From Deltaproteobacteria bacterium (GTDB taxonomy: Bacteria > Myxococcota > Polyangia > Haliangiales > Haliangiaceae), in the NCBI GenBank assembly GCA_018262455.1, contig JAGSPR010000157.1:1-13231 (forward strand): 13,231 nt of DNA, written 5' to 3'. Shown piece by piece: positions 1-8,925 of the stretch. Position numbers and translations under genes: made by a program. Within the stretch, counting starts at the first letter, position 1. Every line of letters begins with the position of its first letter. The notes below the pieces were generated by a model, which worked only from the letters and a program-made list of their open reading frames with translations, was not told the DNA's origin and ran no database searches.

Positions 1-3000
1 TGGACGAGCTTGTGGTGGTCGTTGCGCGCCGCGCAGAGTTGTCCGAGGACGCGAACGTGCGGCTCGTCCTGCTCCATCGCGTCGCCGCGCTCTACGAGGA
101 GGTGCTGGTCGACTACGAGAAGGCGATCGTTGCCTACAAGAACGTGCTCGCGGGCGACGACAACGATCTCGCCGCGCTCGACGCGCTCGAGCGGCTGTAC
201 CGGCAGGCCGGCGATGGCCGCGAGCTCGCCAACACCCTCGAGCGCAAGATCGAGCTGACCGCCGATCTGCGTGCGCGTCAGGAGTTGCGTCATGCGGCGG
301 CCCGGGTCTACGAGCAGCAGCTCTCCGACATCTACCAGGCGATCGGTCAGTACACGTCGATCCTCGGCGATGATGCCGGCGATCTGCCTGCGCTCGCGGA
401 GCTCGATAGGATCTACTCGAGGGAGAAGCTGTGGCCCGAGCTGCTCGACGTCGTCGATCGGCGGGCACTGCTTGCGATCAACGCGCGCGATCGCGCGGAA
501 TTCGCGTTCCGCTCGGCACACCTTGTCGAGGTCGAGCTCCACGATCCTGACGCCGCGATCCCCCGCTATGGCGCGGTGCTTCAGGTGTTGCCCGCACATG
601 CCGGCGCCCGGGCCGCGCTCGAAGCGTTGATGGTCGGCGACACGCACGTCGAAGCGGTCTCGCCGATGCTCGAGCGGGTCTATCGCGCCGACAAGGATGC
701 GGCGGGGCTGATCCGCGTCTACGAGCGCCGGCTCGCCGTTCCCGGCGGTGATCACCGCGCCGACTGGGCCGCGCTCGCCGAGGTCCACGAGACGGTTGCC
801 GGCGAGCCGGCGAAGGCCTTCGACGTGTGGTCGCGGGCGCTCGCCGCGGATCCCGACGACGTCGAGCTGCTCGCGCCGCTGCTGCGACTGGCAGAGGGTG
901 ATTCGACGCTGTGGGGCTCGCTCGCGATGAGGCTCGACCAGCTGCTTGGTGCGGCGCTGTCACCCGAGGCAGAGCAGCTCTACGCGATGCGCCTGGGCCA
1001 GATCGCCGAAGATCGCCTCGTCGATCTCGACGCCGCGGTCGCCGCCTACGAGCGAGCGGCCAGCGCCGCCGAGCCGAAGCCAGCCCTCACCGCGCTCGAG
1101 CGCGTGCTCGCGCGATCGAATCGGTGGGTCGAGCTCGCCGGCGTGTTGCGCCGGCAGGCCGACGCCACCGAGGACGACGCACAGGTCGCCGAATATCTGT
1201 TCCGCATGGGTGATCTGCACGAGTCCACGCTCCAGGACGGCCGCGCCGCGGTAGCCGCGTATCGCGAGTTGCTCGGCATCGTGCCGACCCACCCGGCCGC
1301 GCGCGCCGCGCTCGAGCGCATGCTCGCCGGCTCGAACGATCAGCGCGCCGAGATCGTCGAGATCCTCGAGCCGTTGTTCGAGCAGGATGGCGACGCCAGC
1401 CGGCTGATCAACGTCCTCGAGGCTCGCCTGGACATCACCTCGGATCCGATCGATCGCGCGAGCCTGCTCGGCCGGATCGCCGAGCTCGCAGAACAGCGTC
1501 TCGGCGACCGCGGTCGCGCTCTCGACGCCACGCTGCGCTGGCTTGCGGTCGATCCCTCGTCGAGTCAGGCGCTCAACGAGACCGATCGCCTCGCCGATCG
1601 GCTTGGCCAGTGGCCCGAGGTCGGCACTCGCGTCGCGACCATCGTGAACGCGCCGGACGCGCACAGCCGGAGTACCGAGACCCAGGTCCTGCTGTTCACG
1701 TTCCTGGGCCGGATCCAGCGCAAGCGCCTCGGCCAGCTCGTCGAAGCCGCCGTGTCATACCGCGCCGCACTTGCCCTCGATCCCGAGGCACTGCTCGCGC
1801 TCGACGATCTGATCAAGATCCTGCGCCAGCAGGGCGACGCGCCCGCGCTCGCCGAGGCGCTCCGCCAGCGGGGCCGGATCGTCGGTGAGCTCGCCGAGAA
1901 GCGCGCCTCGTTCTCCGAGGTCGCGGTGCTGTGTGAGCGGGCAGGGGACCGCGCCGGCGCGATCGCTGCCTGGCGCGAGTACGTCGACGCGGACGACACA
2001 GATCGCGAGGCACTCGACGCACTCGCCCAGCTGTACCGCGTCGCCGGTGATCGCAACGAGCTGGTCGAGACGCTCGGCCGCGCGGCCCGCCTGGCCACCG
2101 CCCCCGACGACGAGAAGCGGTTGCGTGTCGAGATCGCTCAGCTCGAGTCGGATGGCCCACGCGCCGTCTCGGCATGGCAGGCCGTGCTTGATCTCGATCC
2201 AGACGACGCGACCGCGCTCGCCGCGCTCGAGGTCGCCTACGCGAAGTCGGGAGAGTGGATGGCGGTCGCCGAGATCCAGACCCGTCGGCTAGCGCTCGCG
2301 GGCTCGACCTCCGAGCGGGTCGCGATCCACGCCGAGATGGCGGCGATCGCCGAGGGCAAGCGGTTGTCGGTCGATGATGCGATCTCCGCCTGGTTCGCCG
2401 CGCTCGACCTCGACAGTGCCTATCAGCCTGCGTACGCGAACCTCGAGCGTCTGCTCGCGGGCGCCACTCGCTGGCACGATCTGGTGGAGCTGCTCGAGCG
2501 ACTTGCCGAGCTGCAGGCCACGCTCGGTGAGGCCAGCGCCGAGATCGCGACGCTCGCGCGCGCCGCCGATGTCTGGGAGTCACAGCTCGACAACCCTGAT
2601 GCCGCCGGCGAGATCCTCGAGAAGATCCTGCGGCGCGAGCCGGGCTCCGTCGCGGCGCTCACCCGGCTGTCCAAGATCTACGAGCGCGCCGGCGACTGGG
2701 ACAAGTGCAAGGCCACACTCCAGCAGGCGCTCAAGCTGATCGATTCGCAGCCCGATGGCCGCGATGCCGCGGATCTGTTCTTCCGGCTCGCCGAGGTTGC
2801 GCGGGTTGGCGATTCGGATGCCGAGACTGCCATGCTCCACCTCCAGCAGGCGCTCAAACACGATCCCTCGCACGCCGGCTCGATCGTCGCGCTCGAGAAA
2901 CTCGCGCGCGAACGCCGAGATCTGCCGCTGCTCGCCGATATGCTGCAACGCAGGGTAGCCACGATCCAGGCACCCGACGAGCGCGTGGCACTGCTCGTCG

Positions 3001-3566
3001 AGCTGGCGGAGCTCGAGCGCAAGGCGAACCGCAACGACGCGGCTCTCACCGCGCTCGCTCGCGCGAGCAAGGACGCCCCGAACGACGTTCGCGTGCTCGG
3101 CCCGCTCGCCGATCTCTACTTCGCGTCCGGCCGGCTCGACGAGGCGGCGCCGATCTACGACCGGCTTGCCGAGGACGCCAAGGCGGGCCGTCGGATGAAG
3201 GACGTGGCGAGGTTCCGCCAGCGCCAGGGTGGCATCCTCGAAGCGCGCGGCGACCTGCCGGGGGCGCTCGCGGCCTACGAGGAGGCGTTGCGCGTCAACC
3301 CGACCGACATCGTCACGATGACCGGGCTCGGCCGGCTCTACTTCACGTCGGGAGACTGGGAGAAGGCGCGCAGGATCTACCAGTCGCTGGTGCTGCAGAA
3401 CATCGACTCCGACGCTGGCGTGACCAAGGGCGAGGTGTACTGGGCCCTCGGCAAGATCCACCTCCAGCTAGGCCAGCCACCCAAGGCCCGCAGCATGTTC
3501 CAGCGGGGGCTCGAGATCGAGCCGCAGAATCCCAAGCTCAAGGAAGCGCTGTCGTCGCTGCAGTGA
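1..3566 (+). CDS. Large tetratricopeptide (TPR)-type repeat protein, 5' end outside window
   Basis: At least 1187 residues are visible. The frame is open to the left edge, and the first codons already read like a repeat helix (DELVVVVARRAEL), so the GTG at 12 is probably not the true start. The protein is built almost wholly of helical repeats. Many fall into a unit of about 72 residues (two TPR-like hairpins) with the pattern EL..VL.RR, a D/R-rich turn, A.L.E..L.D...AI..Y..VL...P....AL..L. Successive units at about residues 76 and 148 (counted from position 12) are exactly 72 apart; a later stretch has an extra half unit. The last 110 residues hold more canonical TPRs (GDLPGALAAYEEALRVNP near 1080). 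No signal peptide or catalytic motif is visible, but the N-terminus is missing. Such solenoids normally scaffold protein complexes, and large TPR proteins are common in Myxococcota, including in motility complexes. No specific role can be assigned. It ends exactly where the convergent HEAT gene ends. Confidence 0.9.
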   Translation, partial: DELVVVVARRAELSEDANVRLVLLHRVAALYEEVLVDYEKAIVAYKNVLAGDDNDLAALDALERLYRQAGDGRELANTLERKIELTADLRARQELRHAAARVYEQQLSDIYQAIGQYTSILGDDAGDLPALAELDRIYSREKLWPELLDVVDRRALLAINARDRAEFAFRSAHLVEVELHDPDAAIPRYGAVLQVLPAHAGARAALEALMVGDTHVEAVSPMLERVYRADKDAAGLIRVYERRLAVPGGDHRADWAALAEVHETVAGEPAKAFDVWSRALAADPDDVELLAPLLRLAEGDSTLWGSLAMRLDQLLGAALSPEAEQLYAMRLGQIAEDRLVDLDAAVAAYERAASAAEPKPALTALERVLARSNRWVELAGVLRRQADATEDDAQVAEYLFRMGDLHESTLQDGRAAVAAYRELLGIVPTHPAARAALERMLAGSNDQRAEIVEILEPLFEQDGDASRLINVLEARLDITSDPIDRASLLGRIAELAEQRLGDRGRALDATLRWLAVDPSSSQALNETDRLADRLGQWPEVGTRVATIVNAPDAHSRSTETQVLLFTFLGRIQRKRLGQLVEAAVSYRAALALDPEALLALDDLIKILRQQGDAPALAEALRQRGRIVGELAEKRASFSEVAVLCERAGDRAGAIAAWREYVDADDTDREALDALAQLYRVAGDRNELVETLGRAARLATAPDDEKRLRVEIAQLESDGPRAVSAWQAVLDLDPDDATALAALEVAYAKSGEWMAVAEIQTRRLALAGSTSERVAIHAEMAAIAEGKRLSVDDAISAWFAALDLDSAYQPAYANLERLLAGATRWHDLVELLERLAELQATLGEASAEIATLARAADVWESQLDNPDAAGEILEKILRREPGSVAALTRLSKIYERAGDWDKCKATLQQALKLIDSQPDGRDAADLFFRLAEVARVGDSDAETAMLHLQQALKHDPSHAGSIVALEKLARERRDLPLLADMLQRRVATIQAPDERVALLVELAELERKANRNDAALTALARASKDAPNDVRVLGPLADLYFASGRLDEAAPIYDRLAEDAKAGRRMKDVARFRQRQGGILEARGDLPGALAAYEEALRVNPTDIVTMTGLGRLYFTSGDWEKARRIYQSLVLQNIDSDAGVTKGEVYWALGKIHLQLGQPPKARSMFQRGLEIEPQNPKLKEALSSLQ

Positions 3567-6068
3567 TCAGCGCTTGCCGCACTGCGCGGCGGCCCGCTTC
3601 GCGGCGACCGCGGACTGTTCGGTGGATCGCGCGAGCGCCGTGAGCTTGAGCTTCGCCGCGGCAGGGCAGGCAGGCCCGAGCGCGCCGAGCCCGAGCGCGG
3701 CGGCCGACACGATCTCCGGAAACGCGGAATCATCGAGCGCGTCGATCAGGGCCTGCGCGGCTCCCGGCGGGGCCATCTGGCCGATCGCCGCTGCTGCACT
3801 CTGCGCGAGCAGCATCGCCTCCTTGCTCTCGAGGGCCTGGCTCCGCCAGCTCGTGAACTTGGCGACGAGCGTGGCAGCCAGCGCCTTGTCTCCGAGCACG
3901 GTCACGAGGCCGAGCGCACGGATGCGGAGCGGCGTAGGTAGCTTCGTGTCGTCCCACGTATGAGCGAGCAGCCCGGCGACTCCCGGGGCGTTGCACTGGA
4001 CGAGCGCGATCAGCGCGTCGCCGCGGACCTCGAGCTCGCGGTCCTTCGCCACCGAGTCCATCAGCGCGCTCGCCGGCCCAGGCCGCTGGCAGCGCGTCCC
4101 GAGTGCGGTGGCAGCGCGCCGCCGGACCTCGGGCCAGCCATCACCGAGGCCGTTGATGATCACGCGATCGATCGCGTCCGGGCCATCGGCGCCGTGCCAG
4201 GCACCGGCTGCATCCGAGTCCGCGCTGGCGAGCGCCGAGAGCGCCGCGAGTCGGACGCCCGGATCGGGGTCGCGCGCGAACGTGGTCACGATCGAGACGG
4301 CCTCCGGGCGCGGCGCGGCGGCGACGCCTCGGATGGCCACCTGGCGTAGCGCGGACGTCTCGCCACCCGCGGGCAGACCGCGCAGCAGCGCGGCGACGGC
4401 AGCAAGCGCGGCGGCGTCGCCATGGGTCGCGAGGCCATCGATCAGGCGATATCGTCGCTCGTAGTCGGTGGCAGCGGAAAGGGCGACCATCATCGCGGTG
4501 ACCGCGATCGCGCGATTCGCCGGCGTCGCGCGCGCACTCCGGGTGACCGCGCGCCACAGATCGCCGGTCGCCGCGGCATCGGTCTGCGCGGCAGCGGCCT
4601 GCGCGAGCAACCCGACCTGCGCAAACCCGAGGCGTTCGATGACTGCGTGGCGCAGCTCGCGCGGGCCCTGACCGGCGAGCTCGACGAGCGCGGTGAGCCC
4701 CCCGCCCGCGGGAACAAGGCGCGAGGCGGCGGCCACGCGGATCTCGAGCGGCACGCCGCCCCTCGCCGCGAGATCGCGGAGCGTCGCGAGTTGACCGTTG
4801 GCCGCGAGCGCGGCGATCACGTCCAGCAGATCCTTGTCGCGTACCCAGCCGTCGGTGGCGGCACGCACGAGGCCTGGCGCCGCGGCGGGATCCTGGATCT
4901 TGGCCAGCGCGCCGATCAGGCGGCGGCGAGTCGCGGCATCGTTGGTCTTCGCGAGCTCGGCGTCGATCGCGAGCGCCGCCGGGGCACCGAGCCGGGCGAG
5001 CACGGCCGCCACGTTCGTGATGTCCGCCTTGCCCTCTGCAACGACCCGGGCCAGCAAGGCCGGGCCACCGGTGCGCTCGTCGGTCGCGTAGATCCCGAGC
5101 TCAGCGATCGCGGTGCTGCCGGTGGGGCGACCATAGACACTCTCGAGCACGACCGTCACGCACTCGGTCACCGGCTGCGGGAGATCGACCACATAGGCGG
5201 CGCCCAGGGCATCGTTCGCGGCATCGGGGAGCTCGAAGCGCCACGCGCCCTGCTTGCTGACGATCGCCATGGCGCGCGGCCGGTTCGCCGCCTTCATGGT
5301 GGGCTGCGACAGTGGATTGCCGGGGACGATCCGCAGCTGCTGCGCGACCGCGGTGTCAACGCGCGATCGGAACGTGAAGAACTGCCCCTCGCCGCCGCCG
5401 GCGAGCTCCTCGTGCCATCCGGTATCGAGCCGGCCGTCGTCGAGCTCCCGCGGGATCGCGAGCCCCCCCGCATCGATCGTACCGGGCTGATACGACGCCG
5501 CTCTGGCCTGGTAGATCACCGGCGGTTGCGCCGGGGCGGTGTCGAGTCGGACGGCCAGCGTGGTCGCGCTCGCGAGGTTCGTCGGGAGCTTGTCGAGCTT
5601 GCGAAAGGTCGCGCCCTCCAGCTTCTCCGCGAACAGGTACGACGGCTTGTCGTCGCAGCGCCGGACATCCCATCGGGTCTGGTAGCGATAGACGCCGGTC
5701 GCGGTCGCATCGACCTCGATGCTGTACTCGCGATCGAGCCCGACGCCCCCGAGCGGGAACCGCGTCACGACGTGCCAGCCGTGCGTCCGATCGAGGACCA
5801 CTCCCTCGCGGCTCGCTCCGGTGGAGAGATCGACGACCAGCTGCGTGTTGCCTGGCATGCGGGCGAGCGCGATCCGGCCCTCGGTCGCCCCGGCCCCGAG
5901 CTTGACGTCCGTCCGCCCGATGTGGACGACCCCATCGGCGGTGAGCTCGATCGCGTCCTGCGCGCCATCCCCATCCACATCCTCGCGCACGGATGCCAGC
6001 GGAGCCGCCGCGGCGAGGCCGGCCAGCGACATGACGAGACCCAGCCCCAGACCGAAGACGCGAGACAT
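3567..6068 (-). CDS. Exported HEAT-repeat protein with an N-terminal discoidin/NADase-type glycan-binding-like domain
   Basis: This is an 833-residue protein. Residues 1-22 look like a Sec signal peptide (basic start, hydrophobic core, then AAAA before Pro23), so it probably acts in the periplasm or beyond. D30-V-D-G-D-G35 follows, a calcium-loop motif as in FG-GAP or dockerin-like segments. At about 190-330, a stretch with LDDGRLDTGWHE, QQLRIVPGN and AANRPRAMAI resembles the discoidin-like NADase-type glycan-binding domain, which can bind ligands outside the cytoplasm. From about 340 to the end the protein is Ala/Leu-rich HEAT or PBS-lyase-like helical repeats (for example DPGVRLAALSALASAD and WPEVRRRAATALG). 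The start chosen is the ATG at 6068: it opens the signal peptide and has a TANNNT element 7 bases upstream. The frame runs on to 6398, but that extension is Ala-rich and crosses the divergent gene. No enzymatic motif was seen; a binding or scaffolding role is inferred. Confidence 0.88.
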   Translation of the reverse strand: MSRVFGLGLGLVMSLAGLAAAAPLASVREDVDGDGAQDAIELTADGVVHIGRTDVKLGAGATEGRIALARMPGNTQLVVDLSTGASREGVVLDRTHGWHVVTRFPLGGVGLDREYSIEVDATATGVYRYQTRWDVRRCDDKPSYLFAEKLEGATFRKLDKLPTNLASATTLAVRLDTAPAQPPVIYQARAASYQPGTIDAGGLAIPRELDDGRLDTGWHEELAGGGEGQFFTFRSRVDTAVAQQLRIVPGNPLSQPTMKAANRPRAMAIVSKQGAWRFELPDAANDALGAAYVVDLPQPVTECVTVVLESVYGRPTGSTAIAELGIYATDERTGGPALLARVVAEGKADITNVAAVLARLGAPAALAIDAELAKTNDAATRRRLIGALAKIQDPAAAPGLVRAATDGWVRDKDLLDVIAALAANGQLATLRDLAARGGVPLEIRVAAASRLVPAGGGLTALVELAGQGPRELRHAVIERLGFAQVGLLAQAAAAQTDAAATGDLWRAVTRSARATPANRAIAVTAMMVALSAATDYERRYRLIDGLATHGDAAALAAVAALLRGLPAGGETSALRQVAIRGVAAAPRPEAVSIVTTFARDPDPGVRLAALSALASADSDAAGAWHGADGPDAIDRVIINGLGDGWPEVRRRAATALGTRCQRPGPASALMDSVAKDRELEVRGDALIALVQCNAPGVAGLLAHTWDDTKLPTPLRIRALGLVTVLGDKALAATLVAKFTSWRSQALESKEAMLLAQSAAAAIGQMAPPGAAQALIDALDDSAFPEIVSAAALGLGALGPACPAAAKLKLTALARSTEQSAVAAKRAAAQCGKR

Positions 6069-6075
6069 CGCGGTG

Positions 6076-6081
6076 AGCCTA
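6076..6081 (-). promoter_or_regulatory. Putative -10 element (TAGGCT) of the HEAT-repeat gene
   Basis: Read on the minus strand, TAGGCT is followed by seven bases (CACCGCG) and then the ATG. No Shine-Dalgarno-like purine run precedes this start at normal spacing. A TANNNT element this close would place transcription initiation at or next to the start codon, giving a leaderless mRNA. This is inferred from spacing and from the same arrangement at three other genes here. Confidence 0.4.
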
Positions 6082-6100
6082 CCATCACGCACGATCACGC
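6081..6100. repeat. Tandem 10-bp direct repeat upstream of the HEAT gene
   Basis: On the plus strand ACCATCACGC (6081-6090) is followed directly by ACGATCACGC (6091-6100), with nine of ten bases identical and a core ATCACGC. The period is one helical turn, and the repeat abuts and slightly overlaps the putative -10 of the minus-strand gene. That is a plausible place for a dimeric regulator or activator, but no known operator is recognised. Confidence 0.4.
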
Positions 6101-6173
6101 CCACTGCATCCAGGTCATGGCAGGGGGACACCCCCACCCCCGAGTCATTGCAGCGGTGGCGTCCGCCACTGTG

Positions 6174-6179
6174 TATCAT
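6174..6179 (+). promoter_or_regulatory. Putative -10 element (TATCAT) of the lipoprotein gene
   Basis: TATCAT lies seven bases (CAGCCCC) before the ATG at 6187. There is no Shine-Dalgarno sequence in that spacer, which fits a leaderless transcript. An imperfect inverted repeat centred at 6162-6163 sits just upstream. Confidence 0.45.
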
Positions 6180-6186
6180 CAGCCCC

Positions 6187-6540
6187 ATGCGGACCAGGTG
6201 TCCCGCCCTCGTGGGCCAATGCGTCGTGATCGGGTGGTTGGGCGTGGTGGCCGCATGCGGCGATCCGGTGCTGCGCAATGTGCCGCAACCCAACGCGGCC
6301 GTCGTCGCGGGCGCCGCCGCTGCCGTGGCAGGTGCGGCGACCCTGGCCGCGCCGGATGCCGCGGCCAAGAACGCCGCGGAGGCGAACAAGCCGACCACCG
6401 AGAAGAAGCCGTTGAAAACGGGGCCGAGCGTCCCAGCCGACGTCCTGGATCGCCTGGATCAGCAGGGCTCGGGCTCGGGCAGCGATGTCGCCGCGCCACC
6501 GGGCGCCCAGCCGCCCACGGTCGCCACGCCTCGCCCGTGA
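6187..6540 (+). CDS. Small Ala/Pro-rich predicted lipoprotein
   Basis: This is a 117-residue protein. The N-terminus is a lipoprotein signal: basic MRTR, a hydrophobic core (VVIGWLGVVAAC) and a lipobox VAAC with Cys24 as the lipidated residue, so it should be membrane-anchored after export. Residue +2 after the Cys is Gly, so there is no Asp+2 retention signal of the enterobacterial type. A second Ala/Val-rich apolar stretch spans about residues 37-55, followed by a Lys/Glu-rich segment (NKPTTEKKPLK), a short charged helix-like part, a GSGSGSD linker and a Pro-rich C-terminus. No enzymatic domain is visible and no family was recognised. The ATG at 6187 is chosen because it begins the signal peptide; in-frame codons further upstream lie inside the opposite gene. 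Its stop lies 18 bases before the preferred queA start, so co-transcription with queA is possible even though queA seems to have its own promoter element. Confidence 0.75.
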   Translation: MRTRCPALVGQCVVIGWLGVVAACGDPVLRNVPQPNAAVVAGAAAAVAGAATLAAPDAAAKNAAEANKPTTEKKPLKTGPSVPADVLDRLDQQGSGSGSDVAAPPGAQPPTVATPRP

Positions 6541-6544
6541 GTGC

Positions 6545-6550
6545 TAGCGT
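6545..6550 (+). promoter_or_regulatory. Putative -10 element (TAGCGT) of queA
   Basis: TAGCGT lies eight bases before the GTG at 6559, inside the 13-mer CTAGCGTGCGCGG (6544-6556). The same 13-mer precedes the recJ start at 12691-12703. No Shine-Dalgarno sequence is present. Together these suggest a promoter giving a leaderless or near-leaderless queA mRNA. This is inference from sequence and position only. Confidence 0.4.
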
Positions 6551-6558
6551 GCGCGGCG

Positions 6559-7605
6559 GTGTTCGCGCTCGCTGACTATCACTTCGAGTTGCCGCCTGCG
6601 TTGATCGCGCAGGCGCCGGCCGCCCAGCGTGACGCGTCCAGGCTGCTCCACGTCGATCCGCAAGGGACACTTGCCGATCACGTGTTTCCCGCCCTCGTGG
6701 AGCTCCTGCCCGCGGGCGCGGTGCTGGTCGCGAATGACACCCGGGTCATCCCGGCGCGCGTGCTGGGGCACAAGCGCACTGGCGGTGCGGTCGAGGTGCT
6801 GTTCCTCGAGCCCGAGCCGGGGACGGCGGCCCCCGAGGGCACCACGGCGTGGCGGTGCCTCGCGAAGGCGCGCCGCCCGCTGCGGCCCGGCCACATCGTC
6901 CACGTCGACGGCTGCGACCTCGAGCTCACGATCCTCAGCGAGCGTGAGGTGGACGGCTCGCTGGTCGTCGCGGCCCCCGGAGATGGCTTCGCGTTCTTCG
7001 ACGCGCACGGCCATATCCCGCTGCCGCACTACATCGCCCGCGCAGACTCGCCGGTCGATCGCGAGCGCTACCAGACCATGTTCGCGACCCAGCCTGGCGC
7101 GGTCGCTGCGCCGACGGCGGGGCTGCACATGACGCCGGCGATCGCGGCCTCGCTCGCGGCGCGCGGGATCACGCTCGCCACCGTCACGCTGCACGTCGGC
7201 TACGGCACGTTCGCGGCGATCCGCGAGGCCGACCTGCGCGCGCACCGCATGCATCGCGAGCGCTACTTCATCCCCGGATCGACGGCCGCGCTCGTGGCCT
7301 CGGGCCGGCCGATTGTTGCGCTCGGCACGACCGCGCTGCGGGCGCTCGAATCGGCCGCGATCGCGCCGCGCACGCTCACCGTGGGTCCCGGGTCCACCGA
7401 GCTGTTCGTCCACCCTGGATCGGGCCACACGTTCCGTGCCGTCGATCATCTGGTCACGAACTTCCATCTCCCGGAGTCGACGCTGCTCATGCTCGTGTGC
7501 GCGTTCGCGGGGACCGATCGCGTGCTCGCGGCGTACCGCCACGCCGTTGCGCAGCGGTATCGGTTCTTCAGCTACGGCGACGCCATGCTCCTGCACCGCG
7601 CGTGA
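6559..7605 (+). CDS. queA: S-adenosylmethionine:tRNA ribosyltransferase-isomerase (queuosine biosynthesis)
   Basis: QueA is a cytoplasmic enzyme that transfers and isomerises the ribosyl part of S-adenosylmethionine onto preQ1 at tRNA position 34, giving epoxyqueuosine. The 348-residue length matches the family (about 340-360). Family signatures in order are DYHFELPPALIAQ at the N-terminus, DASRLL (from residue 25), ANDTRVIPARVLG, EVLFLEP, GHIPLPHYI, PTAGLHMT, HVGYGTFAAI, LGTTALRALES (near 255), HLVTNFHLPES (from 297), and YRFFSYGDAMLL at the end. The GTG at 6559 is preferred because homologues begin a few residues before the DY.FELP motif. A GTG at 6541, abutting the lipoprotein stop, would add six residues (starting LACAA) without improving the match. 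Neither start has a Shine-Dalgarno sequence. The next gene, tgt, performs the preceding step of the same pathway. Confidence 0.96.
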   Translation: MFALADYHFELPPALIAQAPAAQRDASRLLHVDPQGTLADHVFPALVELLPAGAVLVANDTRVIPARVLGHKRTGGAVEVLFLEPEPGTAAPEGTTAWRCLAKARRPLRPGHIVHVDGCDLELTILSEREVDGSLVVAAPGDGFAFFDAHGHIPLPHYIARADSPVDRERYQTMFATQPGAVAAPTAGLHMTPAIAASLAARGITLATVTLHVGYGTFAAIREADLRAHRMHRERYFIPGSTAALVASGRPIVALGTTALRALESAAIAPRTLTVGPGSTELFVHPGSGHTFRAVDHLVTNFHLPESTLLMLVCAFAGTDRVLAAYRHAVAQRYRFFSYGDAMLLHRA

Positions 7606-7640
7606 TCGACCCTCGCCGGGTCCGGAGGCGCGGCAGGTGA

Positions 7641-8822
<1,182 letters not shown>

Positions 8823-8867
8823 CCCCACCCTGTGCGGATGCTACGCAACCGCTGCTTTTTGCTAATG

Positions 8868-8890
8868 ATGTCTGCCGTCTGGGCAGACGT
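8868..8890. repeat. Near-perfect inverted repeat between tgt and yajC
   Basis: ATGTCTGCC (8868-8876), a 5-base loop GTCTG and GGCAGACGT (8882-8890) pair over nine positions, with a single T-G wobble. It lies in the 112-base gap before the Sec genes, about 45 bases ahead of the yajC ATG. No T run follows it on either strand (the T5 at 8856-8860 lies before it), so an operator or an RNA stem in the yajC leader is more likely than an intrinsic terminator. Confidence 0.5.
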
Positions 8891-8925
8891 GTGATACGGC
8901 GATGATTGGCCGAGATTGAAAGACT

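Larger units (their letters stand above)
6069..6186. promoter_or_regulatory. Divergent intergenic region between the HEAT gene and the lipoprotein gene
   Basis: These 118 bases separate two divergently read starts, so both promoters should lie here. Visible elements are TAGGCT (minus strand, 6081-6076) before the HEAT start and TATCAT (6174-6179) before the lipoprotein start. There is also a tandem 10-mer (6081-6100), a small hairpin GGGGG-ACA-CCCCC (6123-6135) with a second C5 run at 6137-6141, and an inverted repeat GTGGCG-TC-CGCCAC (6156-6169). No convincing -35 box at 17 bases was found on either strand; TTGCAG at 6148-6153 is 20 bases from TATCAT. Confidence 0.55.

Noticed and set aside
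5719..6186. Upstream extension of the lipoprotein frame to 5719
   Set aside because: It lies opposite the HEAT gene; the lipoprotein signal begins at the ATG at 6187.
6069..6398. N-terminal extension of the HEAT protein to an upstream ATG at 6398
   Set aside because: It would bury the signal peptide 110 residues inside the protein, is low complexity, and overlaps the divergent lipoprotein gene.
6541..6558. GTG at 6541 as the queA start
   Set aside because: It adds six residues outside the conserved family start and would place the candidate -10 element inside the coding sequence. It is not excluded, only less likely.
4422..6575. 717-codon open frame on the plus strand opposite the HEAT gene
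   Set aside because: It is Arg/Gly/Asp-rich with no domain and mirrors the minus-strand coding sequence, which has a signal peptide and repeats. It is a GC-rich antisense shadow.
8856..8890. Intrinsic terminator for tgt (T5 run plus hairpin)
   Set aside because: The T run precedes the hairpin on the plus strand, and on the minus strand it appears as A residues, so neither direction has stem-then-T order.
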